Assembly (NCBI GenBank): GCA_017962145.1 | Contig: JAGCVX010000038.1 | Coordinates: 94,709-158,708, forward strand | DNA: 64,000 nucleotides | Direction of reading: 5' to 3' | From: Clostridiales bacterium | Lineage (GTDB): Bacteria > Bacillota > Clostridia > Saccharofermentanales > Saccharofermentanaceae | Shown here: in pieces, positions 54,459 through 63,806 of the stretch | Position numbering within the stretch: position 1 is the first letter of the stretch | Layout of the letters: each line of letters opens with the position of its first letter | Notes under the pieces: generated by a model | Told to the model about the DNA's origin: nothing | Database searches by the model: none | What the model saw: the letters and a program-made list of their open reading frames with translations, nothing else | Position numbers and translations under genes: made by a program

Positions 54459-56582
54459 ATGGCAGACATCGACCTTGCAACTCCCGTACAGTTTCTTCCG
54501 AAAGTAGGAGAAAAACGTGCCAAGCAGCTGGAAAAACTCGGTATCTACCGAGTCTATGACCTTCTGACTTTTTTCCCGAGAAGATATGAAGACTGGTCGC
54601 AATGCGTTCCGCTGTTTCAACTGGAACATGAAAAAGAGCAGTCCTTTATCGCAACGATCGTCAATCCTCCACGTATCTCACGTAACCGAGGAAAGACGAC
54701 GATCTTCGCCACGCTTTCCGATGGTACTTGCAGTATCCAGGCAGTGTGGTTTAACCAGCCTTATCTGGCAGAGAAGATCAAGCCTCATGAAGAGTATTTT
54801 TTTCACGGAAGAGTGACCCGTGACGGATTTCATTTTCAGGTCGTTAATCCGGTCTTCGACCAGCGTCAGAAGAGTGAAGAACAGACCAGTCTGATCCAGC
54901 CGATCTATCCACTGACATCCGGTCTGAAACAGGGTCATATCCGGGCGATCGTATCGACTGCTCTTGATCGTGCGCTGCCGCTTCTTTCCGAAGTGCTGCC
55001 GCCGTTTTTCAGAAAAGAACAGAAGCTTTGTGCGATCTCTTATGCATATGAAAAGATCCATCGTCCGGAAACGATGGAAGAGATCGACATCGCAAGAAAG
55101 TATCTTGTCTTTGAAGAGCTGTTCCTTCTTCGTGCGGCACTGGGTGTGTGGAAACAGGAACAAAAAGAGATGAAGTCCTCTTTCCCGATTACGGCCAGCT
55201 CCGAGGATGCCCAGACCTTCAAAAACATCGTGGAAAAACTTCCGTTTACTCTGACGGAAGATCAGGCCAAAGTCACACATGATATCTTAAAAGATATCTC
55301 CCGTCCGTATCCGATGAACCGCCTTGTCCAAGGTGATGTCGGTTCCGGTAAAACGGTCGTTGCCTACCTTGCGATGGCCGCGTGTGCCGTCGCGGGATAT
55401 CAGTCTGTCTTTATGGCGCCGACCGCAGTTCTCGCGTCGCAGCACTACGCTACATTTAAAAAGTTCATGGGAGATATGGATCTGGGGATCGACCTGATCC
55501 TGGGAAGTACTCCTGCCAAAGAAAAGACCGCGATCCGTAACCGCATCAAGAGCGGAGAAACGAAGATCTTAGTCGGAACGCATGCGGTGCTTTCGGATAA
55601 AAATGAATTCCCGTCCCTGGCTTTGATGGTGACGGACGAGCAGCATCGTTTCGGTGTCAAGCAGCGTGCCGCGCAGGAAGAAAAAAGTGATCACGGTATT
55701 CACACGCTGGTCATGTCCGCAACGCCGATCCCGAGAACTTTGGGACTGGTACTGTTTGGCGATATGGATGTTTCGGTGATCCACTCGATGCCGAAAGGAA
55801 GGATCCCGATCAAGACCTTCCGTACGTCTTCTGCGGAAGACGGAAGAGTCATCGCGACGATCCGTCAGGAAGTCGGAAAAGGACATCAGGCATATATCGT
55901 ATGTCCGATGATCGATGAACTGCAGGAAGATGCTTACGAAGATGAAGAGGGCACACTTGCGCAGGCGGTAAAGGCAGACCTCGAGTCGGCCGTTTCATAT
56001 TACGAGTCTTTGGCGGAAGGTCCTCTTTCGGATATGCATGTGGGGCTTTTGCACGGTAAGATGAAAGCCAAAGAAAAAGAGCAGGTCATGGCCGATTTCA
56101 GTGAAGGCAAGATCGATGTACTGGTATCGACTACAGTTATCGAAGTCGGTGTGGATAATCCGAATGCGACCTTGATGATCGTTCGCAACAGTGAGCGTTT
56201 CGGTCTTTCTACACTGCATCAGTTGCGCGGACGAATCGGACGTGGTAATCTGCCGTCAGCATGTATTCTGGAAACCGATAAGTATGACGATGTCGCCAAA
56301 GAGCGTATCGACATGATGTGTGAGACCGCGGACGGTTTTAAACTTGCAGAGAAAGATATGCTGCTTCGTGGTACCGGTGATTTCTTCGGAACCAAGCAGC
56401 ACGGTATCCCGCAGCTGAAGATGGCCAATCTTTATCGCGACGCGGACTGCCTGCCCCTGATCGAAGATGCGATCAAGGAGATGCTGAAAAACGATCCGAA
56501 ACTTACGGGTACGCAGAGTAAAATCATGCTCGAAGCATTCCGCAACCACTTCGGTGAGCAGTGGATGAAGCCGAGTCTATAA
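54459..56582 (+). CDS. recG: ATP-dependent DNA helicase RecG
   Basis: 707 aa. Wedge/OB domain at the start, then superfamily 2 helicase: Walker A GDVGSGKT, motif II as TDEQH (DEQH), SATPIPRTL, TTVIEVGVDNPNAT and QLRGRIGRG. Remodels stalled forks. ATG at 54459 (AAAGG 7 bases upstream) preferred over a GTG overlapping the nth stop. Two repair genes, nth and recG, are so linked. Confidence 0.97.
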   Translation: MADIDLATPVQFLPKVGEKRAKQLEKLGIYRVYDLLTFFPRRYEDWSQCVPLFQLEHEKEQSFIATIVNPPRISRNRGKTTIFATLSDGTCSIQAVWFNQPYLAEKIKPHEEYFFHGRVTRDGFHFQVVNPVFDQRQKSEEQTSLIQPIYPLTSGLKQGHIRAIVSTALDRALPLLSEVLPPFFRKEQKLCAISYAYEKIHRPETMEEIDIARKYLVFEELFLLRAALGVWKQEQKEMKSSFPITASSEDAQTFKNIVEKLPFTLTEDQAKVTHDILKDISRPYPMNRLVQGDVGSGKTVVAYLAMAACAVAGYQSVFMAPTAVLASQHYATFKKFMGDMDLGIDLILGSTPAKEKTAIRNRIKSGETKILVGTHAVLSDKNEFPSLALMVTDEQHRFGVKQRAAQEEKSDHGIHTLVMSATPIPRTLGLVLFGDMDVSVIHSMPKGRIPIKTFRTSSAEDGRVIATIRQEVGKGHQAYIVCPMIDELQEDAYEDEEGTLAQAVKADLESAVSYYESLAEGPLSDMHVGLLHGKMKAKEKEQVMADFSEGKIDVLVSTTVIEVGVDNPNATLMIVRNSERFGLSTLHQLRGRIGRGNLPSACILETDKYDDVAKERIDMMCETADGFKLAEKDMLLRGTGDFFGTKQHGIPQLKMANLYRDADCLPLIEDAIKEMLKNDPKLTGTQSKIMLEAFRNHFGEQWMKPSL

Positions 56583-56603
56583 GGAAAGAAGGAAAAGAAG
56601 AAT

Positions 56604-57161
56604 ATGCCCAGAGTCGTGGCAGGAAAATGCCGTGGAACGATACTTGAAGCCCCGAAGGGAGACGCAACGCGTCCGACTACCGATAAGGTGAAGGAAGCAC
56701 TCTTTTCGAGCATCCAGATGCGTGTGGGCGGAAGTGCATTTCTAGACATATTCTCCGGAACCGGACAGATGGCGATCGAGGCCTTAAGCCGAGGCGCCGA
56801 ATCCGCGGTACTTGTTGACCAGGCGACAAGAAGCCAGGTCGTGATCAAAAAGAACCTGGAAAAGACCCATCTTACGGAAGACGCAAGAGTTCTGAAGATG
56901 CATTTTGCCGAGGCACTCAAACTTCTGGGAAAAGAAGGAAAGAAGTTCGATCTGATCTTTATGGACCCGCCGTATGCGATGGCGGCAAAGTACGCCTCCC
57001 TGATCTCCGAACTCATAAAAGAGCAGGAATTACTGGCTCCGGAGGGCATGTTTATCGTCGAATCGGACTCGAATACATTGATAAACGAGAATGTAACCAA
57101 CATGACATGTTTAAAGTGTTGTAAGTACGGCTCAACTTTGATAACATTCTTCGTAGAATAA
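56604..57161 (+). CDS. rsmD: 16S rRNA (guanine(966)-N2)-methyltransferase RsmD
   Basis: 185 aa. MPRVVAGKCRGTILEAPKGDATRPTTD is cut as usual: GKCRG near 8-12 and RPTTDKVKEALF; SAM site FSGTGQMAIEALSRGA; catalytic DPPY (MDPPYAM). In front of coaD as in most bacteria. Confidence 0.96.
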   Translation: MPRVVAGKCRGTILEAPKGDATRPTTDKVKEALFSSIQMRVGGSAFLDIFSGTGQMAIEALSRGAESAVLVDQATRSQVVIKKNLEKTHLTEDARVLKMHFAEALKLLGKEGKKFDLIFMDPPYAMAAKYASLISELIKEQELLAPEGMFIVESDSNTLINENVTNMTCLKCCKYGSTLITFFVE

Positions 57162-57189
57162 GAAATAATGCGCAAGAGGGAGTGCGAAG

Positions 57190-57687
57190 GTGAAAACATT
57201 TATTTTTCCGGGAAGTTTTGATCCGTTTTCGCTGGGTCATATGGATATTGCCAAAAGATCCGCGCAGATCTGCGACAAGCTCGTAGTTGCGGTCATGAAC
57301 AACCGTGCGAAAAAATCGATGTTTACGGCTGAGGAGAGAGTGGCAATGGCCAAAGAATGCCTCAAGGATATTCCGAATGTGGAAGTCATCTCGCGTGAAT
57401 CCCTGCTTGTTGATCTATATAGGGAACTGGATGCATCGGCAGTCGTTCGTGGACTGCGCTCCGAATCGGATTTCCGCTATGAAGCCGAGATGAATGCAGC
57501 CAACACGTTGATGTTCCCGCAGTATCAGGTGATTTTTCTTCCGTGTCGTGCGGACCTTGCTTTCACAAGCTCGTCCATTATTAAGGAAGTCGCTTTCTAT
57601 GGCGGAGATATCTCCAGAATGGTCATTCCCGCAGTAGAAGAGATGGTTCATAAAAAAGTACTCGATAATCAGGTCGAGAAGACTTAA
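57190..57687 (+). CDS. coaD: Pantetheine-phosphate adenylyltransferase
   Basis: Forms dephospho-CoA from 4'-phosphopantetheine and ATP. 165 aa. HxGH-type motif PGSFDPFSLGHMDI (residues 6-19), VVRGLRSESDFRYE, SSSIIKEVA near the end. GTG start with GAGGGAG upstream; 28 bases after rsmD. Confidence 0.96.
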   Translation: MKTFIFPGSFDPFSLGHMDIAKRSAQICDKLVVAVMNNRAKKSMFTAEERVAMAKECLKDIPNVEVISRESLLVDLYRELDASAVVRGLRSESDFRYEAEMNAANTLMFPQYQVIFLPCRADLAFTSSSIIKEVAFYGGDISRMVIPAVEEMVHKKVLDNQVEKT

Positions 57688-57701
57688 GGGAGGATTTTCA
57701 T

Positions 57702-58181
57702 ATGCCGGATGCAAATGGAAATGGAAACGTAAGAAAAACAGATAAGGATCTATATGAACTCCTTGATCAGCTGCAGGCGACCATCGAGCAGGCCAAGGGC
57801 GTACCGTTCTCGGATAACTGCCTGGTAGACCGTGCCGATGCTCTGTACTGGATCCGTCAGATCCGTGCCAGCTTCCCGTCGGAAGTCGAGCAGGCCAAGT
57901 GGATCGTCGATCAACAGCGTCAGGTCGTTGCTTCCGCAAAGCAGAAAGCAGAGAGTATCCTGCGTGAGTCCGAGCAGCGTCAGGCGATCATGGTAGATGA
58001 ACATCAGGTCACGATGCTGGCAAAAGAGCAGAGCGAGAAGATCCTTACCGAAGCGAATCAGCAGTCGGAACAGATCTATGCCCGTTCGATCGAATATGCC
58101 CGTAAGAAACTCACAGAGATCGAAAACGAATTAACCGATATGCTCGTACGTATTCAAAAGGACAAGAAAGAGTTAAAATAA
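57702..58181 (+). CDS. Coiled-coil protein, ATP synthase F0 b-like, unknown role
   Basis: 159 aa, almost entirely helical: EVEQAKWIVDQQRQVVASAKQKAESIL and a following EQSEKIL heptad stretch are typical of long coiled coils. No membrane segment. Similar genes follow coaD in many Clostridia and are often named 'ATPase', without a known job. Site GGGAGG before ATG. Confidence 0.75.
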   Translation: MPDANGNGNVRKTDKDLYELLDQLQATIEQAKGVPFSDNCLVDRADALYWIRQIRASFPSEVEQAKWIVDQQRQVVASAKQKAESILRESEQRQAIMVDEHQVTMLAKEQSEKILTEANQQSEQIYARSIEYARKKLTEIENELTDMLVRIQKDKKELK

Positions 58182-58257
58182 TAGTAACTTTATTCTTGTC
58201 TGGTCCGGATACTATGTTCCATCAGACAATCCATCAGAAAGTCGAGGCGTGGAGCAT

Positions 58258-59451
58258 ATGCTGCTGGGCATTCGTATACAGAATTTTGGATTATTTGAAG
58301 ATGACTGCATCGGTGCGCTTATGGATGAGATCCGTAAGGCTCCTTCGCAGTCATCTCTTGCTTCTGAGGCAGGACTGGATCTTTGCCATCCGTTAAACGG
58401 CATGGAGGCACTGGTCGGCCGTAACCATTCCGGAAAGACGATGTTTTTCTCTTTCCTTTCTTTTGTGCAGGGATCTGTGATCTCCGGTCCGGCAGCGGCG
58501 GCGACCGCGTCGGGAAGAAGCGGATTTGCAAACCTTCTTCTTCAGCAGGAAAAGCCGGTCATCGCGACACTGTGCTTTAAGTTTTATCATCCCGAAACCA
58601 AAGAGATCACATACTGTGAATATAAGCTCGTGATCGCGGCCAACCAGCACGGTAAACCGCATTTCGAAGAAGAGATCCTTCGTCTGTGGCGTCCTGGAAT
58701 GGAGGAGCCGAAGGAGATCCTTTCCTTTAAGCAGGGCAAGGGTTTTATCCTCTTTAAAGGCGAAAAGACCGAAGGCGAGATGAACGATCCGCAGACATCG
58801 GCGCTTCACGCATATGGTGCCATGAAACAGTTCTATTTCACCAACTGCACCTATCGTGAGATCGGCACCTGGTTCTTCGTTCATTTTTCCAAAGAGAATC
58901 TTCACTCGATGCCGGAAGATGTCGCGCCCGGCGGACATAAGCATCTGAACAGCGAAGGTACCAATGCTCGAAATGTACTTTTGTACCTGAAGCAGGAGCA
59001 TCCGGGTGAGTACAAGCAGCTCATCGCAAGACTTCTCGAGACGATCCCGGGACTTCACGATAAGACCGAAGAAGATGTGCTGAAGTTCTTCAAAAAGCCG
59101 GATATGCTTTCGCTTTTCATGCTATTGCTTCTGGATCCGAATCCGCGTCCGCTCCTTTTGGTCGAAGCACCGGACGAAGGTCTGTATCACGATATGGTCG
59201 ATACGCTCGCAAGTGAGATGCGAAACTTTACGGTTTTAAATCCGCACTGCCAGATCATGTTCACGACCCATAACCCGTATATCATCGAAAATCTTTCCCC
59301 GGACGAGATCTGGGTATTCTGCCGCGGAAAAGAATCCAATGGCGATAAGATCGATATCAAGTGCGCAGGTTCGGTTCCGATCGTCCAGGAACTTTATAAG
59401 CAGGGCGTCGGAATGGGCGCGATCTGGTACGCCGGTCATTTTGACGATTAA
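58258..59451 (+). CDS. OLD/ABC-like AAA ATPase
   Basis: 397 aa. ATG at 58258 (an in-frame GTG three codons earlier is possible). Typical RecF/OLD-type ABC ATPase: IRIQNFGLF at the start, Walker A GRNHSGKT at 54-61, a long middle insert of helices and strands, Walker B LLLVEAPDEG near 299, and switch TTHNPYIIENL near 337. No signature motif as in SMC is obvious. Followed after 27 bases by the TOPRIM-type gene; the pair is a two-gene module. Action on DNA, RNA or tRNA is not known; it may be a defence system or a housekeeping pair. Confidence 0.85.
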   Translation: MLLGIRIQNFGLFEDDCIGALMDEIRKAPSQSSLASEAGLDLCHPLNGMEALVGRNHSGKTMFFSFLSFVQGSVISGPAAAATASGRSGFANLLLQQEKPVIATLCFKFYHPETKEITYCEYKLVIAANQHGKPHFEEEILRLWRPGMEEPKEILSFKQGKGFILFKGEKTEGEMNDPQTSALHAYGAMKQFYFTNCTYREIGTWFFVHFSKENLHSMPEDVAPGGHKHLNSEGTNARNVLLYLKQEHPGEYKQLIARLLETIPGLHDKTEEDVLKFFKKPDMLSLFMLLLLDPNPRPLLLVEAPDEGLYHDMVDTLASEMRNFTVLNPHCQIMFTTHNPYIIENLSPDEIWVFCRGKESNGDKIDIKCAGSVPIVQELYKQGVGMGAIWYAGHFDD

Positions 59452-59478
59452 TAAACAGGTAAGAAGAAAAGACATCGG

Positions 59479-60180
59479 ATGGAAGACGTAATGAACGAAA
59501 AAGAAAGAATGCCAATGCGCATCGAGATATTGAGCGAGGACCGTTCCGGCGGGATGGTCCTGGACCGCTTGACGAAGTGTATCCTGCGTGGATTTACTTC
59601 GGACTTTACGTGCTATCTGCGTCCGCACCGTGGATGCGGATACTGGCCGCATAATCCCGATGCCAAGCCGGAGCCTTTCGCGGCCGGCCTTCTGGAACTT
59701 CTTCCTGCCAAACTTCGTGCGTATGACAAAGTCTATGCCGGAACGCAGACTATCGTGATCGTATGTATCGATTCCGATGATCACGATCCGCAGGAACTGA
59801 TGAGCCGTCTGAAAGCGACCTGCCGCCAGTATGGCCCGGGTATCCGCACCGTCATCGGTATCTCCGTTGAAGAGATGGAGAGCTGGATGCTCGCGGATAA
59901 AAACGCGATCCTCATGGCCTATCCGGATGCCGATGTCGAACGTCTCGAAGAATACGAACAGGACAGCATCTGCGGTACGTGGGAAGTGCTCTGCGATGTG
60001 CTTTTGCATGAACAGTCCGCGCGCGTTAAGCGTATCGGATATCCTGCTGTCGGTCAGTACAAGGCGTCCTGGGCGGAGAAGATCTCCCAGTATATGCTCC
60101 CGGGAAATAACGTCTCACCGAGCTTTAAGCAGTTCGAACTGGCTCTTTCCGGTGCGGTAAAAAGTCTTCTGGAAGAATAA
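59479..60180 (+). CDS. TOPRIM-like protein (DUF4276/AbiL-type), partner of the ATPase
   Basis: 233 aa. Pattern of a TOPRIM nuclease core: Glu20 at the end of the first strand (IEILSEDRSGG), then Asp98, Asp100 and Asp103 in VCIDSDDHD, and a later acidic cluster VEEMESWMLAD (about 130-140). The last block corresponds to the (L/V)xExE(A/S)xxxAD segment of DUF4276 proteins, which commonly lie beside AAA ATPases. Four in-frame ATGs (59479, 59491, 59509, 59515) are possible starts; ribosome site unclear. hemW begins 3 bases after its stop. Confidence 0.75.
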   Translation: MEDVMNEKERMPMRIEILSEDRSGGMVLDRLTKCILRGFTSDFTCYLRPHRGCGYWPHNPDAKPEPFAAGLLELLPAKLRAYDKVYAGTQTIVIVCIDSDDHDPQELMSRLKATCRQYGPGIRTVIGISVEEMESWMLADKNAILMAYPDADVERLEEYEQDSICGTWEVLCDVLLHEQSARVKRIGYPAVGQYKASWAEKISQYMLPGNNVSPSFKQFELALSGAVKSLLEE

Positions 60181-60183
60181 GTT

Positions 60184-61338
60184 ATGAACCGGGTTCCGCG
60201 ATCTGCCTATATCCATATCCCGTTTTGTGTTCGAAAATGCGCCTACTGCGATTTTCTTTCTTTTCCCGACTGCCTGGGAAGAAAAGACGAATATGTCAGA
60301 GCCTTGCTTCGTGAGATCGAGCTTTCTCCATCCTTTGCGAAATGCACTGCCCCACTTACTACGATCTATCTTGGGGGCGGTACGCCGTCCCTTCTTGATC
60401 CGGAGGATGTAAGTGCGATCCTTTCTGCGCTTTCCAAGACCTTCGGGATCGAAAAGGACTGTGAGATCACGCTGGAAGCCAATCCCGGAACCATCGACGA
60501 AGAAAAACTTTCGGCATTTCAAAAATGCGGCGTGAACCGTCTTTCCATCGGGGTACAGAGCCTGGATGATTCTGTCCTTTCGACGCTGGGCCGTATCCAT
60601 GATGCAAAGGCGGCCAAGGATGCGATCGAATCGGCACAACATGCCGGCTTTACGAATCTTTCCTGTGACATGATGCTCGGCATCCCCGGCCAGACCTTAG
60701 AAAGTGTGAAAGATACCCTCTCTTATTTCTTAAGCAGAAATATCCCGCATATCTCCCTATATTCTCTGATCCTGGAAGAAGGAACGCCGATGTATGCGCG
60801 TTATGAAGGTGATATCGAAAAATACGTCACACCCGAACAGGACCGGGAGATGTATCACGAAGTGGTGGATACCCTTTCCCAAAACGGCTTTTTCCACTAC
60901 GAGATCAGTAATATGGCGCGGCCCGGTTTTGAAAGCCGGCATAACATGATGTACTGGCGTGCCGAACCCTATTTTGCATTCGGTTGCGGTGCGCATTATT
61001 ATCTGGGAAATGAACGAGGCCGCCATAGTGATGATCTTTCGGAATATATCGAGGCGCTGAAGAAGCCGGATGTACGAAGAGATGACGTGTGGTTTTCGGA
61101 AGAAACGATCTCGGAAGAAGACCGGAAGAAGGAATTCATGCTCCTTCGTTTCCGTATGGGAAGCGGTGTGTCCGAGGAAGAATTTCAAAAAGAATTCGGT
61201 GTGGATGTCGCGTCCGTGTGGGGCGAAAAACTTCGTTCGGAACTGGAAAAAGGCCTGATTTCACACGAGGATGGCGCATACTTTCTGACCGAAAAAGGAT
61301 TCGATCTGGCCAACCAGGTTTTTATGGATTATATATGA
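60184..61338 (+). CDS. hemW: Radical SAM heme chaperone HemW
   Basis: 384 aa. Cluster motif CVRKCAYCDF (CxxxCxxC) near residues 15-24, IYLGGGTPSLL, and the C-terminal HemN-like domain with NMMYWRAEPYFAFGCGAH. Known as oxygen-independent coproporphyrinogen oxidase-like; HemW carries heme rather than oxidising it. It commonly precedes hrcA in Bacillota. Confidence 0.95.
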   Translation: MNRVPRSAYIHIPFCVRKCAYCDFLSFPDCLGRKDEYVRALLREIELSPSFAKCTAPLTTIYLGGGTPSLLDPEDVSAILSALSKTFGIEKDCEITLEANPGTIDEEKLSAFQKCGVNRLSIGVQSLDDSVLSTLGRIHDAKAAKDAIESAQHAGFTNLSCDMMLGIPGQTLESVKDTLSYFLSRNIPHISLYSLILEEGTPMYARYEGDIEKYVTPEQDREMYHEVVDTLSQNGFFHYEISNMARPGFESRHNMMYWRAEPYFAFGCGAHYYLGNERGRHSDDLSEYIEALKKPDVRRDDVWFSEETISEEDRKKEFMLLRFRMGSGVSEEEFQKEFGVDVASVWGEKLRSELEKGLISHEDGAYFLTEKGFDLANQVFMDYI

Positions 61339-61362
61339 TCCCCATCTTTTGAAAGAATATGT

Positions 61363-61391
61363 TTGACATTCTTTGACTATAGTGTTATTGT
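61363..61391 (+). promoter_or_regulatory. Promoter of the hrcA heat-shock operon
   Basis: TTGACA (61363-61368), 17 bases, TATTGT (61386-61391) with TGT in front (extended -10). Start of the transcript near 61398, inside the CIRCE element. Confidence 0.8.
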
Positions 61392-61395
61392 TGGT

Positions 61396-61422
61396 TTAGC
61401 ACTCGAGAAGGTTGAGTGCTAA
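61396..61422. promoter_or_regulatory. CIRCE operator (HrcA binding site)
   Basis: TTAGCACTC, 9 bases, GAGTGCTAA: an exact CIRCE element, just at the transcript start. HrcA binds here and represses the operon in the absence of heat stress. Confidence 0.98.
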
Positions 61423-61457
61423 ACCGTACTTTGAAGTATAGCGAAGGAGGTGCGGAC

Positions 61458-62501
61458 ATGGGCTTAGACAATCGTAAAAAAGAAGTACTGCAGGCCATCG
61501 TAGACGATTATGTAGCGACCTGCGAACCTGTCGGTTCTAAGGCTTTGATCGATCGTCATGATTTCATGGTCAGCTCCGCAACTCTTCGTAACGATATGGC
61601 AGAACTTGAGCGCATGGGCTATCTGGAGCAGCCGCATACATCTGCAGGACGTATCCCTTCTGATAAAGGATATAGAGAGTATGTCAACTCTCTGATGAAG
61701 GTCGATCACCTCTCGGATGAGGAAGGCCGCGAGATCAAGGAGAAACTCGGAAAGAGCTTCGATGAGATCGCAAGCCTCTTAAAGGCCGCTTCCGCCGCTT
61801 TGGCAGATCAGACAGGTTACATCTCTCTGGCAGTCACTCCGAAGCTTACCAGCAGCTATCTGACGCAGCTGAAGATGCTCATGATCGAACCCGGTAAGGT
61901 GCTCGTCGTAGTCGTCCTTTCCGCCGGTGTCGTCAAGAACCGTATGGTCCGTATTCCGGATTTTCTGACGCAGGAGCAGGTCGCGCAGATCAGTAACGCG
62001 GTCGAGCAGGGACTTTCCGGTATGCCGCTTTCCGAGATCTCCTTGATCACGGTGGCGACCGCGGCCAAAGACAACCAGAAGGTCGAACTTCCGGATGCAC
62101 TTTTAAACCAGGTGCTTTACGAAGCGTATACCGCGATCAAGCAGGCAGATAACCTCGATGTCTATATGGACGGAAAGCACCGTATGCTGTCCCTTCCGGA
62201 GTTCTCGGACACCAAGCGTGCACAGGGCCTTTTCGATACCCTTTCCCACGATGGTCTGGTAGCGGGATATGTCGATGAAGTCGCGCAGCAGGACGGAAAG
62301 AAAGAGTATATGATCCGTATCTGTCAGGAGATCACGCTTGAGGGTCTCGACGGATGCAGTTTCATCACGACGACATACAATGTAGGCGGCAAAGTCGCCG
62401 GCAACATCGGTGTTATCGGACCGAAGCGGATGGAATACAGCAAGGTCATCTCGCAGATCAACTTCGTACGCATGATGATCGATGAACAGTTGAAACAATA
62501 A
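61458..62501 (+). CDS. hrcA: Heat-inducible transcription repressor HrcA
   Basis: 347 aa. N-terminal winged helix (KKEVLQAIVDDYVATCEPVGSKAL, SSATLRNDMAELERMGYLEQPHTSAGR), then the GAF-like HrcA domain. Start at the ATG with GGAGG 7 bases upstream; codons before it belong to the CIRCE leader. Autoregulated through CIRCE. Confidence 0.97.
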   Translation: MGLDNRKKEVLQAIVDDYVATCEPVGSKALIDRHDFMVSSATLRNDMAELERMGYLEQPHTSAGRIPSDKGYREYVNSLMKVDHLSDEEGREIKEKLGKSFDEIASLLKAASAALADQTGYISLAVTPKLTSSYLTQLKMLMIEPGKVLVVVVLSAGVVKNRMVRIPDFLTQEQVAQISNAVEQGLSGMPLSEISLITVATAAKDNQKVELPDALLNQVLYEAYTAIKQADNLDVYMDGKHRMLSLPEFSDTKRAQGLFDTLSHDGLVAGYVDEVAQQDGKKEYMIRICQEITLEGLDGCSFITTTYNVGGKVAGNIGVIGPKRMEYSKVISQINFVRMMIDEQLKQ

Positions 62502-62518
62502 TGAAAAGAGGATAGGAA

Positions 62519-63112
62519 ATGAAAAAGAAACACGATAACGAAGAAAGCGAGCAGGAGGAGGTCCTCCAGTTTCCGGAAGACGAGCAGGTCGAGGAAGTAG
62601 AAGACGAAAAGTCTGAAGAATCCGAAGATCAGGAAGTGCCGGAAGAAGCTTCTGAAGAAGCAGAAGACGATGCCGCTTCCGAACTTGCGGAGATGAAAGA
62701 CCGCTATATGAGACTTCTTGCCGAGTATGACAACTTCAGAAGACGTACTCAGAAAGAAAAAGAGAATATCTACGCCGATGCAGTCGCAGAGGTCGTAAAG
62801 GAGTGGCTCCCGCTGGTTGATGATATCGAGCGTGCGGTCGCTTCTTCCGAAGATATGGATGAGAATTCCGTTGAGAAAGTTGCCGAAGGTATCCGGTTGA
62901 TCGGAAAGCAGGTCGGAAACGTTCTCGGCAAGCTCGGAGTCGAAGAGATCGAGAGCAAAGAAGGTACGGAATTCGATCCGAATCTGCACGAAGCCGTGAT
63001 GCATGTGGAAGATGATTCACTGGGCGAGCAGCAGATCGCACAGGTCTTCCAGAAAGGATATTCCTGCAAGGGCAGAGTGATCCGCCACACGGTCGTAAAG
63101 GTCGCAAACTAA
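62519..63112 (+). CDS. grpE: Nucleotide exchange factor GrpE
   Basis: 197 aa. Acidic N-terminus (1-60), coiled coil (AEYDNFRRRTQKEKENIYADA), and a C-terminal beta domain (FDPNLHEAVMHVEDDSLGEQ and QKGYSCKGRVIRHTVVKVAN). Exchanges ADP for ATP on DnaK. 17 bases after hrcA. Confidence 0.97.
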   Translation: MKKKHDNEESEQEEVLQFPEDEQVEEVEDEKSEESEDQEVPEEASEEAEDDAASELAEMKDRYMRLLAEYDNFRRRTQKEKENIYADAVAEVVKEWLPLVDDIERAVASSEDMDENSVEKVAEGIRLIGKQVGNVLGKLGVEEIESKEGTEFDPNLHEAVMHVEDDSLGEQQIAQVFQKGYSCKGRVIRHTVVKVAN

Positions 63113-63203
63113 GACCGTTTGAGATGAATCTACACGCAAAGCTTTTGAGCGAAGCGGATATGAGATAGAAATGAACGAAACTACATATAAAGGAGAGAAC
63201 ACT

Positions 63204-63806
63204 ATGGAAAACTTTGAAAGAATGAGCCTGGTCCCAACCGTTATCGAGTCCACCAACCGTGGTGAGAGAGCTTATGATATCTTCTCCCGACTTCTGAAGG
63301 AAAGAATCGTTATCCTCTCGGAAGAGGTAAATGCAGTCACAGCCAGCCTGATCACAGCGCAGCTTCTGTTCCTGGAGGCAGAGGACCCGGATAAGGATAT
63401 CCAGTTCTATATCAACAGCCCGGGAGGATCCGTAACCGACGGCATGATGATCTACGATACGATGCAGCACATCAAGCCGGACGTACAGACGATCTGCATG
63501 GGTATGGCCGCTTCCATGGGTGCGGTTCTCCTGACAGCCGGAACAAAGGGCAAGAGATTCATCCTGCCGAACGCGGAAGTCATGATCCACCAGCCTCTGG
63601 GCGGTGCACAGGGTCAGGCAACCGATATCCTGATCGCTGCAGATCACATCAAGAGAACCAAGCAGAAGCTCAACAAGATCCTGGCTGATGCTTCCGGACA
63701 ATCTCTCGAGACCATCGAGAAGGACGTCGAGCGTGATAACTGGATGACTGCTGAAGAAGCTCTGAAGTATGGTCTGGTCGATCACATTATGGATAAAAGA
63801 TCCTAA
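63204..63806 (+). CDS. clpP: ATP-dependent Clp protease proteolytic subunit
   Basis: 200 aa serine protease. Triad Ser104 (MAASMGA), His129 ([11 protein letters not shown]) and Asp178 (VERDNWM); all three are six residues later than in Bacillus ClpP, so spacing is normal. [13 protein letters not shown] present. Start at 63204, AAAGGAGAG upstream; earlier in-frame ATG at 63171 has no such site. Lies between grpE and dnaK under CIRCE control, which is unusual. Confidence 0.97.
   Translation: MENFERMSLVPTVIESTNRGERAYDIFSRLLKERIVILSEEVNAVTASLITAQLLFLEAEDPDKDIQFYINSPGGSVTDGMMIYDTMQHIKPDVQTICMGMAASMGAVLLTAGTKGKRFILPNAEVMIHQPLGGAQGQATDILIAADHIKRTKQKLNKILADASGQSLETIEKDVERDNWMTAEEALKYGLVDHIMDKRS

Noticed and set aside
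63113..63203. Separate promoter for clpP
   Set aside because: No pair of hexamers at 16-18 bases could be found; the gap appears to hold nothing clear.
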